The notes: generated by a model not told the origin, from the letters alone. A stretch of DNA of 64,000 nt from Pseudomonadota bacterium (GCA_016711215.1 JADJTL010000001.1:62001-126000); one strand, 5' to 3'; counted from the stretch's first letter, positions 28,428 through 38,325 are shown. A program made the numbers and translations.

Positions 28428-29155
28428 TTGCGCTCGTGACGACGCTGGCGACGGTGGTCGGAGCCAGTCTCGTCGGTAGCCTGCACTGCGTGGGTATGTG
28501 CGGCGGCTTCGTGGCCTTCTACGCGGGCAGCGCCGCCGCAGGCACGACGCCCTGGTTGGCACACGCCGCCTACAACGGCGGCCGGCTCATGACCTATCTC
28601 CTGCTCGGGGCCGCCGGCGGCGCGCTTGGCGCGGCCGTCGACTTGGCAGGGGCAGGCTTCGATCTGCCCAGGCTCGCCGGCGCCGTGGCTGGCGTGGTGA
28701 TGCTGCTTTGGGGCCTCGCGATGCTCGGCACGCTGCTCGGCGCGCGCTGGCCCGCGCTCGGATTGGCTCGGCGTCTCACCGCGCGCTTGCAGCCGCTGGT
28801 GCGCCAGCTTGGGCAGCGCTCGCCGGTGGTGCGCGCGCTGCTCCTCGGGACCCTGACGACGCTGTTGCCCTGCGGCTGGCTCTACGCCTTCGTCGTCGCC
28901 GCCGCGGGGACCGGAAGCGCCTGGCGTGGGGCGGCGCTGATGGCGGCCTTCTGGTTGGGTACCGTGCCGGCGCTGCTCGGCCTCGGGCTCGGCGTACGTC
29001 CGCTCGCCCGGCGGCTCGGCCGTGTGCTGCCCGTGCTCACCGCGCTGGCAGTGCTTGCGCTGGGCGCGCTCGCGTTGGCTGGCCGGCTGCATGCGCCCCA
29101 TGCCCGTGGCGCCAAGATGCAGCGCGAGGCCTCCTGCCCCTGTCAAAGGCGCTGA
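28424..29155 (+). CDS. SafE/UreH-type integral membrane protein of cbb3 operon
   Basis: 243 residues with about six membrane helices and the family motif SLHCVGMCGGFV near the N-terminus, plus a second conserved CG in TLLPCGWLYAF. These sulfite exporter TauE/SafE (UreH-like) proteins commonly sit in cbb3 operons and are thought to handle copper or redox equivalents. The C-terminal tail contains Cys-Pro-Cys (EASCPCQRR), a possible metal site. Start coupled to ccoH by ATGA. No ccoI copper ATPase or ccoS is found in this window. Confidence 0.85.
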   Translation: MIALVTTLATVVGASLVGSLHCVGMCGGFVAFYAGSAAAGTTPWLAHAAYNGGRLMTYLLLGAAGGALGAAVDLAGAGFDLPRLAGAVAGVVMLLWGLAMLGTLLGARWPALGLARRLTARLQPLVRQLGQRSPVVRALLLGTLTTLLPCGWLYAFVVAAAGTGSAWRGAALMAAFWLGTVPALLGLGLGVRPLARRLGRVLPVLTALAVLALGALALAGRLHAPHARGAKMQREASCPCQRR

Positions 29156-29299
29156 GCGGAGTCCGCGGCGCAGGGTCCGCGCCGCGCTAGCCACCGCGCG
29201 ACTGCGTCCACCGCACAGCGCTCCTTCGTCCACTCGACAGCGCTCGATCGTTGACCCCTCGGCCCCGGATCGACCGGCCGCGCCGACGAGGACACGACG

Positions 29300-31420
29300 A
29301 TGAATCACGGCCGTGCGTTGCGCCGCAGTGCATGGGCTGCGGCCCTGTACTTCTTGCTGGGCTACGCGACTCCGGCCCAGGGTCGCCGGCCGGAGGCCGA
29401 GCTGGCTGCCGCCACCCGACGCCTCAACAACATCGCCGCCGGGCGACCGCATGTGCTGCTCTCGGCGATGGAGTGCGGGCGCCTCGAGCACCTGCGCGAC
29501 ACCCGCGGACGGCCGCTCAACGTCCAGGCCGGTGGCCAGGCGCTGGTGGTCAACGACTTCCTGACCGAGCTGCCCGCCTTCGTCGCACCGGCGGTCGCGA
29601 CGCAGGTGGCGCGCGGGGAGGAGGCCGCCCACGAGGGACCACGCGTCTCCGCTGCCTTCTTGCGCTACGAGGGCCTGGCGACGCGCGGCCTCAAGCGCTT
29701 GGCGCCGCTGCAAACGATCCTGGCAGGTCAACGGGAGATGGTCGGTGTCTGGCACAGTCGCCACCCGCGCGGCGCGGCGCTGTACTTCTTTGAGCACCCG
29801 CTCTTCGCGCGGCGCACGCTGCTGGAGAACACGCCCGAGGCGAGCATCTACGCCAGTCGCGGCGGCGACCGCCAGCCGCTGGGCCAGCCGGGCGTGCCGC
29901 CCTATGCGCTGCCGTGGGAGGATGCGGCCGTCTACTCGCTCTACAATCAGGCCATCGCCGCGCTGGCGCGGCGCATCGAGCCCGACGTCTACCACGCCCA
30001 CGACTATCACGCGGCCCTCGCGCCGATCTACATGGAGCGGCCGCCGGCCAGCGTGCTGACGCTGCATAATGGCGGCTATCAGGGGCTCTTCAAGACGCCC
30101 GGCTTCGGCGACCGGCGGAGCGCGTCGACCGCCGAACACCCGAGGGGCCTACCGCTTGGTGACCGCCAGCGCAACCAACGCCTGCTCGAGCTGCTGCGGC
30201 TGCCCGAGGCGACCTATCTGCGTTACTTCGAGCAGGATGGGCTGCTCAACCTGCTCAAGGGCTCGCTCGGTTGGTTGCAGGAGCACTTTGGCCTCGCGGG
30301 GATCGCGGTCAGCCCGGGCTATGCCGCCGAGCTGCGTCAGAGCCGCGACGAGATCCTCGAGCAGCTCTTTCGCGAGCAGCCCGGCGCGGCGGTCGATCCC
30401 GAGCGGGTCTTCGTGCCGAGCCACGGCCTCGAGTTCGGCAATGTCATCGGCATCACCAACGGCCTGGCCCGCACGGCGCATGCCTCCACGCATCGCGAGC
30501 TGGAGCGGGCTGGCGGCTCGGACAGGCTCGGCGATCTCCAGCACCCTGAGGTGCGTCGGGCCTTCCTCGAGCGCGACCTGCGCTTTGGCTCGGATCTCAA
30601 GAGCGCCGCGGGGCGTGAGCGCACACTCGCCTCGCTGGGCGAGCTGAAGCGCCTGCTTCAGCTCGAGGTCTTTGGTGTCGCGGCTCCGGAGCGCCCCGTG
30701 CTCGTCGTCGTCGGTCGCCTGGTCGAACAGAAGGGCCTCGGGGTGCTGCTCGACAACGTGCCCTACCTCGTCGAGCAGCACGGCGCGCAGCTCCTCGTGC
30801 TTGGCTCGGCCGGGGACGCCGCCGGCGCCGCCGATCTGCAGCAGCTCGAGGCGTTGGCGGCGCGCTATCCCGACGCCGTGAGGGTCTATCCTCGCTTCGT
30901 GACGGGGCCCTTGAACGTCCTCTCGCGGGCGGGCGCCGACTTCACGGTCTTGCCGAGTCGCTTTGAACCCTGTGGGATGACGGATATCGAGGCGGCCTGG
31001 CTCGGCGCGGTACCGGTCGCCCGGCGCACGGGCGGGCTCGGCAAGGTCCAGAGCGGCATCTATTACAGCTACACGAATGTCGCTGAGCGCGCGGGCCATG
31101 TGCGCGCGCTGCGCGCGGCGTTGGACGACGCGCTGGGCGAGTACCGCCAGCGACCGCAGGCCTTTCACGAGCGCCAGCTCGAGGGCCTGGCCCAGTCATT
31201 CTCCTGGCAGGATGCCTTCGGCGCCTACTTCACCGCCTATCGCGCGGCGGCCCAGCATCAGCTCAATGCCTTGATCGGCGGCGCGCTCGGGCAGCAGCGC
31301 CTGAACATCGCTGAGGCCGAGCGGCTTGCGCTGCCCGATCTGGCCTCGCTCTTGGTCGCCGCGCAGGGCGGCGGCCGCGCCGAGGCGCCCCGCACGCGGC
31401 GGGCAGCGCGCCTGCAGTAA
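29300..31420 (+). CDS. GT5 glycogen/starch synthase-like protein with signal peptide
   Basis: 706 residues related to glycogen synthases: YHAHDYHAALAPIYM, VLTLHNGGYQG, ITNGLARTAHAS, VVGRLVEQKGLGVLLD and SRFEPCGMTDIEAAWLG. It begins with what reads as a cleavable signal peptide (MNHGRALRRSAWAAALYFLL followed by GYATPAQG). The N-terminal ADP-glucose motif KxGGL is not recognisable (QAGGQALVVNDF in its place). Canonical enzymes are cytoplasmic and about 480 residues, so this longer, apparently exported version is unusual. It may build or remodel an extracytoplasmic glucan, or have lost activity. An alternative internal start would remove the leader. Confidence 0.75.
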   Translation: MNHGRALRRSAWAAALYFLLGYATPAQGRRPEAELAAATRRLNNIAAGRPHVLLSAMECGRLEHLRDTRGRPLNVQAGGQALVVNDFLTELPAFVAPAVATQVARGEEAAHEGPRVSAAFLRYEGLATRGLKRLAPLQTILAGQREMVGVWHSRHPRGAALYFFEHPLFARRTLLENTPEASIYASRGGDRQPLGQPGVPPYALPWEDAAVYSLYNQAIAALARRIEPDVYHAHDYHAALAPIYMERPPASVLTLHNGGYQGLFKTPGFGDRRSASTAEHPRGLPLGDRQRNQRLLELLRLPEATYLRYFEQDGLLNLLKGSLGWLQEHFGLAGIAVSPGYAAELRQSRDEILEQLFREQPGAAVDPERVFVPSHGLEFGNVIGITNGLARTAHASTHRELERAGGSDRLGDLQHPEVRRAFLERDLRFGSDLKSAAGRERTLASLGELKRLLQLEVFGVAAPERPVLVVVGRLVEQKGLGVLLDNVPYLVEQHGAQLLVLGSAGDAAGAADLQQLEALAARYPDAVRVYPRFVTGPLNVLSRAGADFTVLPSRFEPCGMTDIEAAWLGAVPVARRTGGLGKVQSGIYYSYTNVAERAGHVRALRAALDDALGEYRQRPQAFHERQLEGLAQSFSWQDAFGAYFTAYRAAAQHQLNALIGGALGQQRLNIAEAERLALPDLASLLVAAQGGGRAEAPRTRRAARLQ

Positions 31421-31536
31421 GAGCAAGCTCGCTCCGCGTCAACGCTCGCGCCGCGTCAACGCCCGCTGCGGGCGCTGCGCCCGCTGCGCCCGCGCGCCCG
31501 CTGCGAGGCGTCCACCGCGATCGACGTGAGTGACGT

Positions 31537-31542
31537 TATACT
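31537..31542 (+). promoter_or_regulatory. TATACT -10 element next to uvrC start
   Basis: A near-consensus -10 hexamer ends seven bases before the uvrC ATG. No ribosome site lies between, so transcription may start at the ATG. No clear -35 was found. Confidence 0.45.
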
Positions 31543-31549
31543 CGCGCTC

Positions 31550-33502
31550 ATGGCTGCACCGCCGACGACCGCGCTCGAGCGCCTCGAGCCGCGCTTGCGC
31601 GAGCTGCTGGAGCGGCTGCCGCGCGAACCCGGCGTCTACTTGCTGAAGAACCGGCAGGGGCGCGTGATCTATGTCGGCAAGGCCAAGAGCCTGCACGCCC
31701 GCGTGCATTCCTACTTCACACGCTCGGGCGACCCACGCGCCTTTGTCGGATCGCTCGCGCGCCTGCTCGGCGACGTCGAGACGCTGGTCACGCGCAACGA
31801 GAAGGAAGCCCTGCTGCTCGAGAACACCCTGATCAAGGAGCATCAGCCGCGCTTCAATGTCTTGCTGCGCGATGACAAGAGCTTCCTCGTGCTGCGCCTC
31901 GACGCACGCCTGGACTTCCCGCGGCTCGAGGTCCGGCGGCGCATCGTCGCCGACGGTGCGCGTTACTTCGGTCCCTACCATTCGGCCTCCTCCTGCCGAC
32001 AGACGCTGCGCGTCGTCAATCGCTACTTTCAGCTCCGCACCTGCACCGACGAGACGATGGCCACGCGCGTGCGCGCCTGCTTGCAGCACCAGATCGGCCG
32101 TTGCCCCGCACCCTGCGTCCTCGAGGTCGATCGCGCGCAGTATCGGCAGCAGGTGGAGGAGGTGACGCTCTTTCTGCGCGGGCGCGAGCAGGAGCTCGTG
32201 GCGGGCTTGGAGCGGCGTATGCGCGCGGCCGCCGAGCGGCTCGACTTCGAGCACGCAGCGCGCGTGCGCGACCAGCTCGGCGCGGTGCGGGCCACCTTGC
32301 AGCGGCAGGAGGTGGTAGCCCAGGACCTGCTCGATCGGGACGTCTTTGGCTGCTATCGCGAGGGTGACGCGGTCGACGTCGTGGTGCTCAACGTGCGGGC
32401 GGGGCGCCTCGTCGGCCGGCGGCCGCTCTCTTTCTCCGGGCATGAGCTCCCCGACGAGGAGCTGCTCAGTGCGCTGATTGGGCGCTACTACGACGCGGGG
32501 CAGGCCCTTCCGCACGAAGTGCTGGTGCCGGTTGAGCCCGACGATCGCGAGGTCAAGCAGCAATGGCTGGCGGAGCTGGCGGGGCGCAAGGTCGAGCTGC
32601 GCGTCCCGCGGCGCGGCTTTCGCCGCGCGCTGCTCGAGTTGGCGCAGCGAAACGCGCAGAGCCACTTCGCCACGCGCCGGGCGCGCGAGGCCGATGTGGC
32701 GCAGGCGCTCGGTAAGCTGCAGCAACGCCTGCGCCTGGAGCGCCTGCCGCGCCAGATCGAATGCTACGACGTGTCGAACCTGATGGGGCAGCACGTCGTA
32801 GCGTCGATGGTGGTCATGCGCGACGGGCAGCTGGCCCCGGCGTCCTACCGTCATTTCCGCGTCGCGGCCCGCGGCGGGGATGATTATGCTGGAATCTATG
32901 AGGTGCTCGCCCGGCGGCTGCGGCGCGCACGCGACGCGGCGAGCGGCTGGGAGCTTCCCGATCTGATCGTGATCGACGGAGGCAGGGGGCAGCTCGCCGT
33001 TGCCCTGGCGGCGCTGCGCGACGCCGCGCTGCCCGCCGAGCTGGGCCCACCCGCGCTGGTTGGGCTGGCCAAGGCGCGCGTTGGTGAGGACGCTCAGGGC
33101 GCGGACCGTCCGGATCGCGTGGTGCTGCCGGCCGTCAAGGACCCGATCCGTTTGCGCCCCAACACCGCGGAGCTCTACCTGCTGTCGCGGCTACGCGATG
33201 AGGCGCACCGCGTGGCCATCGGCCACCATCGGCGCCTGCGGCAGCGCCAGGCGTTGCGTTCGGGGCTCGACGACATCCCGGAGATCGGCCCCCGGCGGCG
33301 GCGCGAGCTGCTGCGGGCGCTGGGCAGCCTCGAGCGGATTCGGCTGGCGTCGGTGAGCGAGTTGGCCGCGGTGCATGGTATGACGCAGCGTGCGGCCGAG
33401 AGCGTTGCGCGGTATCTTGCGCGCCAGGAACCCGATGTGGGCGAGCTGGGGCCACCGCCCCGGTCGATCGACCCGCACGACACCACTAAGCGTGAGTCAT
33501 GA
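31550..33502 (+). CDS. uvrC: Excinuclease ABC subunit C
   Basis: 650 residues with the GIY-YIG nuclease domain (PGVYLLKNRQGRVIYVGKAK), Cys-rich segment (CLQHQIGRCPAPC), UVR motif (RLDFEHAARVRDQLG), RNase H-like endonuclease domain (ECYDVSNLMG, LIVIDGGRGQL) and tandem helix-hairpin-helix C-terminus. It makes both incisions in nucleotide excision repair. The ATG at 31550 is preferred over the GTG at 31526. Its stop overlaps the sirtuin start (ATGA). Confidence 0.97.
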   Translation: MAAPPTTALERLEPRLRELLERLPREPGVYLLKNRQGRVIYVGKAKSLHARVHSYFTRSGDPRAFVGSLARLLGDVETLVTRNEKEALLLENTLIKEHQPRFNVLLRDDKSFLVLRLDARLDFPRLEVRRRIVADGARYFGPYHSASSCRQTLRVVNRYFQLRTCTDETMATRVRACLQHQIGRCPAPCVLEVDRAQYRQQVEEVTLFLRGREQELVAGLERRMRAAAERLDFEHAARVRDQLGAVRATLQRQEVVAQDLLDRDVFGCYREGDAVDVVVLNVRAGRLVGRRPLSFSGHELPDEELLSALIGRYYDAGQALPHEVLVPVEPDDREVKQQWLAELAGRKVELRVPRRGFRRALLELAQRNAQSHFATRRAREADVAQALGKLQQRLRLERLPRQIECYDVSNLMGQHVVASMVVMRDGQLAPASYRHFRVAARGGDDYAGIYEVLARRLRRARDAASGWELPDLIVIDGGRGQLAVALAALRDAALPAELGPPALVGLAKARVGEDAQGADRPDRVVLPAVKDPIRLRPNTAELYLLSRLRDEAHRVAIGHHRRLRQRQALRSGLDDIPEIGPRRRRELLRALGSLERIRLASVSELAAVHGMTQRAAESVARYLARQEPDVGELGPPPRSIDPHDTTKRES

Positions 33503-34380
33503 GGCAGGCGATAGCAGCAGCGGCCGAGGCGATCGCGCGCGCTGATGCGCTTTGGATCGGCGCTGGCGCGGGGATGGGTGTGGACTCGGGACTGCCGAGC
33601 TTTCGCGGCCGGGAGGGCTTCTGGCGCGAGTATCCACCCTTTGCGCGCCGCGGGTTGTCGTTTGCGCAGGTGGCCAATCCGCGCTGGTTCGAGGCCGATC
33701 CCGAGCTGGCCTGGGGTTTCTATGGCCATCGGCTGGGGCTCTATCGCGCGGGCGTGCCCCACGCGGGCTTCGGGCTGCTGCAGCAATGGGCCGCCCGGAT
33801 GCGCCACGGGGCCTTCGTCTTCACCTCGAACATCGATGGTCACTTCCAGCGCGCGGGCTTCGCCGAGGAACGCGTCTTCGAGTGCCATGGCTCGCTCGGT
33901 CACCTGCAGTGCACGCAACCCTGCAGCGCGCGCTTGTGGCCCGTCAGTGACCTGCGACTCGACGTCGATAGCCAGAGCTTTCGGGCGCGTCCCCCGCTTC
34001 CGGCCTGCCCGGACTGCGGCGCGATGGCTCGCCCCAACGTCTTGATGTTCACGGACGACTACTGGGTCAGCGAGCGGTCGGACGCGCAAGAAGCGGCGCA
34101 GCTCGCGTGGCTGGCGGGACTCGACGGCGCGCGGCTGGTGCTGATCGAATGTGGCGCGGGCACGGCCGTGCCGACGGTGCGCTGGACCTCGGAGGGCGTG
34201 GCGCGCCGCTGGGGCGGTCGGTTGATTCGCATCAATCCGCGTGACGCGGCCGGCCCTGCCGACGCGATCGCGATCGAGGCTGGCGCACTCGAGGCGCTGT
34301 GCGCCCTGGCCGAGGCGCTGGGCCCAGACGCGCCCCGCCGCGGCGTCGACGAGCTCGAGCGCGACGCGCGCCCCCGCTGA
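33499..34380 (+). CDS. Sir2-family NAD-dependent protein deacylase
   Basis: 293 residues with sirtuin motifs GAGMGVDSGLPSFRG, TSNIDGHFQRAGF and ECHGSLGH (catalytic His), and a zinc site of CTQPC plus CPDC. The usual QN of TQNID is SN. It is translationally coupled to uvrC by ATGA overlap. Likely removes acyl groups from lysines using NAD; the coupling hints at regulation linked to repair, but this is inference. A related bacterial group lacks deacetylase activity. Confidence 0.88.
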   Translation: MRQAIAAAAEAIARADALWIGAGAGMGVDSGLPSFRGREGFWREYPPFARRGLSFAQVANPRWFEADPELAWGFYGHRLGLYRAGVPHAGFGLLQQWAARMRHGAFVFTSNIDGHFQRAGFAEERVFECHGSLGHLQCTQPCSARLWPVSDLRLDVDSQSFRARPPLPACPDCGAMARPNVLMFTDDYWVSERSDAQEAAQLAWLAGLDGARLVLIECGAGTAVPTVRWTSEGVARRWGGRLIRINPRDAAGPADAIAIEAGALEALCALAEALGPDAPRRGVDELERDARPR

Positions 34381-34415
34381 GCGGCGGCGGCGGACGGGTT
34401 GGGGGCGGCGAGCCC

Positions 34416-35792
34416 TTAGGTCTCGGCGCGCTCCCGGTGCAGCGCCTGGCGCAGGGCCAGCGCCGCTAGCTCGGCAAAGAGCGTGAGAAAGGCCGGGCGC
34501 TCGGGGTTGACCACCGCGGGCGGTGCGACGATGCAGGCGGCGCCGAGCGGCTCGCGGGGCGTCCATAGCGGCACGAGCGCGCGCTGGTCCGCTTGCCCGT
34601 CGGCGCGCTGCCCGAGCGTCGCATCGCGGAGCGAGTCCTCGACGAGGATAAGCTGGCGCGCTTGTAGCCCGCGTTGCAACAGGCGCCGGAGCAGGTCCGG
34701 ATCCCAAGGCTCACCGCCGCGCGAGAGGACCAACTTCCAGTCGCGCGTCGGCAGCTGATAGCCGATGAAGGCCTGGGTGTACCCGGTGCTCTGCTCGAGC
34801 GCGCGGATCAGCAACGCATCCAGCTCCGCCAGGGAGGTCTGCAGCAGGCAGCCGCGCGCGATCTGGTAGAGCAGTCCGAGCTGGCGCCGGTCGCGTTCGA
34901 TCGTCGAGAGCCCAAGCGCCAAGGGATCGATCGGCTGCGCGGGATCGGTGGCCAGCGCCGCCAGCAGCGAACCCGCCTCGGCGAGCGTCAGTGGGCGCGT
35001 TGCGCGACGGCGCTCGGTTGGCGGCTGGGGTGCGCTCGGCAGCGACCCGACGCTGCGCAGGTCGACGGCCGCCCGGGCCAGGGGCAGGGCGGTGGCCGGC
35101 TTCGTGAGGGGTTTGACAGGGTCGGCATGCTCCGCCGTGGGGACGCGTCGCGCCGCGGGATCGATCGGGGACGCGAGCGAGGCGCGGTGCTCGAGTGAGG
35201 GAGGCGCGGGCTGGGCGGGCTGGGCGGGCTGGGCGGGCTGGGCGGGCTGGCTCACCGCGGCGGCCTGGGCCGCGGCCTGCGCTTCGACCGCCGCAGCGGG
35301 AAAGCGCAGCGTCTCGGGCTGCAGCTCGACCAGCACCCGCAGCGTGAACTTGTCGGAAAACGCGACGAGGTCGCCGGCGACGAGTTGCCGTTCCTGCACG
35401 CGCTCGCCGTTGACATAGGTGCCGTTGGCGCTGCCGAGGTCGCGCAGGCTGACGCCCTCCGGTCCCACCTCGAGCTCGGCGTGCCAGCGTGAAACCTGCG
35501 GGCTGACGAGCACGATATGGTTGCCCGCGCGCTGGCGCCCGACGCGATTGACCCCGTCTTGGAGCTCGATGCTCAGGTCGGTGCCCGGCGTCGTCGAGAC
35601 GAGCCGCACGAGGCGCCGCTTGCGCTCGACGCCGCCGCCCGGCGGGGCGGAGCCGCCAACGCCCTCCAGCAGCGCATCGCCTTGGCCGACGGCCGCGCTC
35701 TCCTCGACCAGCTGGGTGTTCGGGTCGCTGCCGACGGGGGTCAGCTGGTCCGCCTCGTAGCCGGGGCCCAGCCGCTCAAGGGTCTGGCTCAT
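34416..35792 (-). CDS. FHA domain protein with C-terminal GAF-like domain
   Basis: 458 residues. An FHA domain occupies about 60-155 (NRVGRQRAGNHIVL, SPQVSRWHAELE, DLGSANGTYVNG), with the phosphothreonine-binding Arg, Ser and Asn retained. A Gln-Pro-Ala repeat linker follows (residues about 180-195). The C-terminal 160 residues resemble a GAF domain. It probably docks onto phosphorylated Ser/Thr kinases or substrates, of which three kinases are encoded in this window. Confidence 0.87.
   Translation of the reverse strand: MSQTLERLGPGYEADQLTPVGSDPNTQLVEESAAVGQGDALLEGVGGSAPPGGGVERKRRLVRLVSTTPGTDLSIELQDGVNRVGRQRAGNHIVLVSPQVSRWHAELEVGPEGVSLRDLGSANGTYVNGERVQERQLVAGDLVAFSDKFTLRVLVELQPETLRFPAAAVEAQAAAQAAAVSQPAQPAQPAQPAQPAPPSLEHRASLASPIDPAARRVPTAEHADPVKPLTKPATALPLARAAVDLRSVGSLPSAPQPPTERRRATRPLTLAEAGSLLAALATDPAQPIDPLALGLSTIERDRRQLGLLYQIARGCLLQTSLAELDALLIRALEQSTGYTQAFIGYQLPTRDWKLVLSRGGEPWDPDLLRRLLQRGLQARQLILVEDSLRDATLGQRADGQADQRALVPLWTPREPLGAACIVAPPAVVNPERPAFLTLFAELAALALRQALHRERAET
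35211..35250 (+). repeat. 4 tandem copies of 9-bp CTGGGCGGG within the FHA gene
   Basis: Four perfect 9-bp copies plus a partial one encode the Gln-Pro-Ala repeats in the linker between the FHA and GAF-like domains. The unit is in frame, so copy changes alter linker length only. Confidence 0.85.
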
Positions 35793-35875
35793 GTTTTATC
35801 CCAGTTGCTGTGGGCGGCGACCTTAGCACGCGGGCGCGCGCCGGGGGCTAGGGCGCTGGCGCGCGCCTCCCGCCT

Positions 35876-36841
35876 TCAGGGCTGGCCGTCGCCGCTCGCA
35901 TCCTGCTCGGCTTGGGCCAGGCGCAGCGCGAGCTGGTAGGCCTCGCGCTTGGGCTGGCCCTGGGCGGCCAAGGTGCGCGCGATCTGGCGCGGGGAGCAGC
36001 CGCGTTGGCGCTCGGCGGCGACCCGCTCCGCCAGCGTTGGCGCGGGGGCCCTCGGGGACGCGCCCGGTTCGGCCGGAGGCTCATCGTCTCGGGCGAGCGG
36101 CGCGCCCTCGTTGCCAGCGATCACGAGCGTGACCTCCCCGCGCTCGGACACGCCCGCCAGTGCCTCCAGCAGCTCGAGCGCGCTGCCCCGCAGCACCTGC
36201 TGGTGACGCTTCGTCATCTCGCGCAGCACGGCGACCGTGCGGTGGCCGAGCAGCGGGGCGAGCTCGCTCAGCGTGGCTGCCGTGCGCCGGCGGGCCTCGA
36301 AGACCACGGTGGTGTCGGAGCTCGCCGCAATGCGCTGCAGCGCCTCTCGTCGTCCGGGTCCCTTGCGCGGCAGGAAGCCGACGAAGCGAAAGTGCGCCGG
36401 CGGCAGGCCGGAGAGCAGCAGCGCCGTCGTGACGGCCGAGGCTCCTGGAATCACGTCGCAGGGGATGCCTTGCTCGAGGCAGGCTCGGCGCAGCAGCCAA
36501 CCGGGGTCGGAGATGCCTGGCATCCCGGCCTCGGAAATCACGGCCACGCTCGCGCCGCCGCGCAAGCGCTCCAGCAGCCCGGGAATCCGCGCGCTCTCGT
36601 TGCCCTCGAAGAGGCTCAGGGTGGGGCGCCCGCTCAGACCGAGGTGGGCCAGCAGCGCCTGCGCCTTCCGCGTGTCCTCGGCGGCGATCAGCTCGACCTC
36701 GCGCAGCACGCGCACCGCCCGCAGCGTGATGTCCTCGAGGTTGCCGATCGGTGTCGCCACGAGATAGAGCCAGCCCGGCTGCACCCTGAAGCCGCGCCCG
36801 GTCGCCGCTGCCCCAGGGTCGGCCTCCCCCTCCGCGCTCAT
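35876..36841 (-). CDS. rsmI: 16S rRNA (cytidine1402-2'-O)-methyltransferase
   Basis: 321 residues of the tetrapyrrole-methylase fold with RsmI motifs [35 protein letters not shown] and [10 protein letters not shown]. The C-terminal tail (about 240-321) is helical and longer than the minimal enzyme. It methylates C1402 in the ribosomal decoding centre. The ATG overlaps the stop of the upstream sigma-factor gene (ATGA). Confidence 0.95.
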   Translation of the reverse strand: MSAEGEADPGAAATGRGFRVQPGWLYLVATPIGNLEDITLRAVRVLREVELIAAEDTRKAQALLAHLGLSGRPTLSLFEGNESARIPGLLERLRGGASVAVISEAGMPGISDPGWLLRRACLEQGIPCDVIPGASAVTTALLLSGLPPAHFRFVGFLPRKGPGRREALQRIAASSDTTVVFEARRRTAATLSELAPLLGHRTVAVLREMTKRHQQVLRGSALELLEALAGVSERGEVTLVIAGNEGAPLARDDEPPAEPGASPRAPAPTLAERVAAERQRGCSPRQIARTLAAQGQPKREAYQLALRLAQAEQDASGDGQP

Positions 36842-38112
36842 CGGGGACCGTCGTCGCGGCCCAGCGCCACGTCGACGGCGTCGCCCAGCTCGGCGCGCAG
36901 GTGATCCCGCAGGCGGTCCATCACGCGGCGCTCGATCTGGCGCGCCCGCTCGCGGGTAATGCTGTAGCGATCGCCGATCTGCTGCAGCGTCAGCGGTTCC
37001 TCGGCGATGGTCCGCAGCTCGAAGATCTCGCGCTCCCGCCCGCGCAGGGTCTCACCGAAGGCCATGACCTTGTCGCGCAGCAGGCTGCTCAGCTCGCGCT
37101 GCTCGACCTGCTGTTCAGGGCCGACGGTCGTCGCCGCCACGAAGTCGAGCCGCGTGGTGCCCGGGTCGTCGCCCGTCAAGGGTGCGTCGAGCGAGACGTC
37201 ACCGCCGGCGAGGCGCTTCTGCATCATCTGCACCTCTTGCTCGGTGACGCTGAGGCGCTCGGCCAATAGCTTGGGCGTGGGGTCGTCGATGCCCAGGCGC
37301 TGCAGCGCCTCGACCTCGCGGCGCAGGTTGTAGAAGAGCGTGCGCTGACCCTGCGTCGTGCCGATCTTGACCAGCCGCCAGTTCGCGAGCACGAACTTGA
37401 GGATATAGGCGCGAATCCACCAGGCGGCGTAGGAGGAGAGCTTGACGCCGCGATAGGGGTCGAACTTCTTGACCGCGTGCATCAGCCCGACGTTGCCCTC
37501 TTGCACCAGGTCGAGCAGGTTGCGATAGGCCTTGCGATAGGAGTGGGCGATCTTCACGACCAGCCGCAGGTTGGCCGTGACCAGTTGGCGCGCGGCCTCG
37601 GCGTCGCCGTGCTCGAAGTAGCGCAGCGCGAGGGCGTGCTCCTCCTCGGCGCTGAGCAGCGGGTAGCGCCGGGTCTCATTGATATACGCCTGCAACGGGT
37701 CGCGCACGGCCAGGCTGCGCGCGCTCGGCGCGAGGGTTGCGACGACCGCGTGGTCGGGTTGCTCGTCCTCCGCGCTGTCCGAAGCGTCGTTGACGGTGAG
37801 CATCCCGGGGTGGCCGGCGCCCTCGTGGTCGGCCCCGTGGTCGCCCCCGTGGTCGCCCCCGCGGTCCGATTGGACCAGGTCGTCGGGGAGGGCGGCGAGC
37901 TCGTCGGGCGTCGGCTCGACCTGATCGAGCTCGCCCTCGTCCTCGTCACCGCCCTCGTCGGTCACCTCGCCATGCGGTCCGTTGGCCGCCGTCTGCGGCG
38001 CCTCGAGCGCCCTACCGGCGTGGACCGAACCGGGGGCGCGGCGCGCTCGCCGCTCGCGCGCGGGTCGCCCTGCCTTGTCTGCTGGACGCTCGGCCATGCG
38101 ATCGTTTGTCAT
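36838..38112 (-). CDS. rpoH: RpoH-type sigma factor with acidic His/Asp-rich N-terminal extension
   Basis: 424 residues. Sigma70 regions are clear: region 2 ([59 protein letters not shown]) with the RpoH-like Q(R/K)KLFFNLR box, and region 4 ([20 protein letters not shown]). The first ~145 residues are an acidic extension with the repeat [14 protein letters not shown], not present in E. coli RpoH (284 residues). The start is uncertain; ATG 38112 is used, though the frame is open to 38235. It probably directs heat-shock or another stress regulon and is coupled to rsmI. Confidence 0.88.
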   Translation of the reverse strand: MTNDRMAERPADKAGRPARERRARRAPGSVHAGRALEAPQTAANGPHGEVTDEGGDEDEGELDQVEPTPDELAALPDDLVQSDRGGDHGGDHGADHEGAGHPGMLTVNDASDSAEDEQPDHAVVATLAPSARSLAVRDPLQAYINETRRYPLLSAEEEHALALRYFEHGDAEAARQLVTANLRLVVKIAHSYRKAYRNLLDLVQEGNVGLMHAVKKFDPYRGVKLSSYAAWWIRAYILKFVLANWRLVKIGTTQGQRTLFYNLRREVEALQRLGIDDPTPKLLAERLSVTEQEVQMMQKRLAGGDVSLDAPLTGDDPGTTRLDFVAATTVGPEQQVEQRELSSLLRDKVMAFGETLRGREREIFELRTIAEEPLTLQQIGDRYSITRERARQIERRVMDRLRDHLRAELGDAVDVALGRDDGPR

Positions 38113-38325
38113 GCCCCACGCCAGCTCGTCAACCGAGAGCCGTCGGGGGCCGCCGCTCGGCCTTCGCGAGGCCCTCCCGCGGGATCCCCTTTGGACGCGC
38201 CGACCAAGCGCGCCTATACTTCCAGCCGTTGCCAATTGACGGCGGCGCTCGTGCGCCGCGCTGGTTGAAGTCCGATGGACGCCCTCTTCGGCGCCGCCGC
38301 CGCGCCGTTTCGCCCGGAGCTATTG

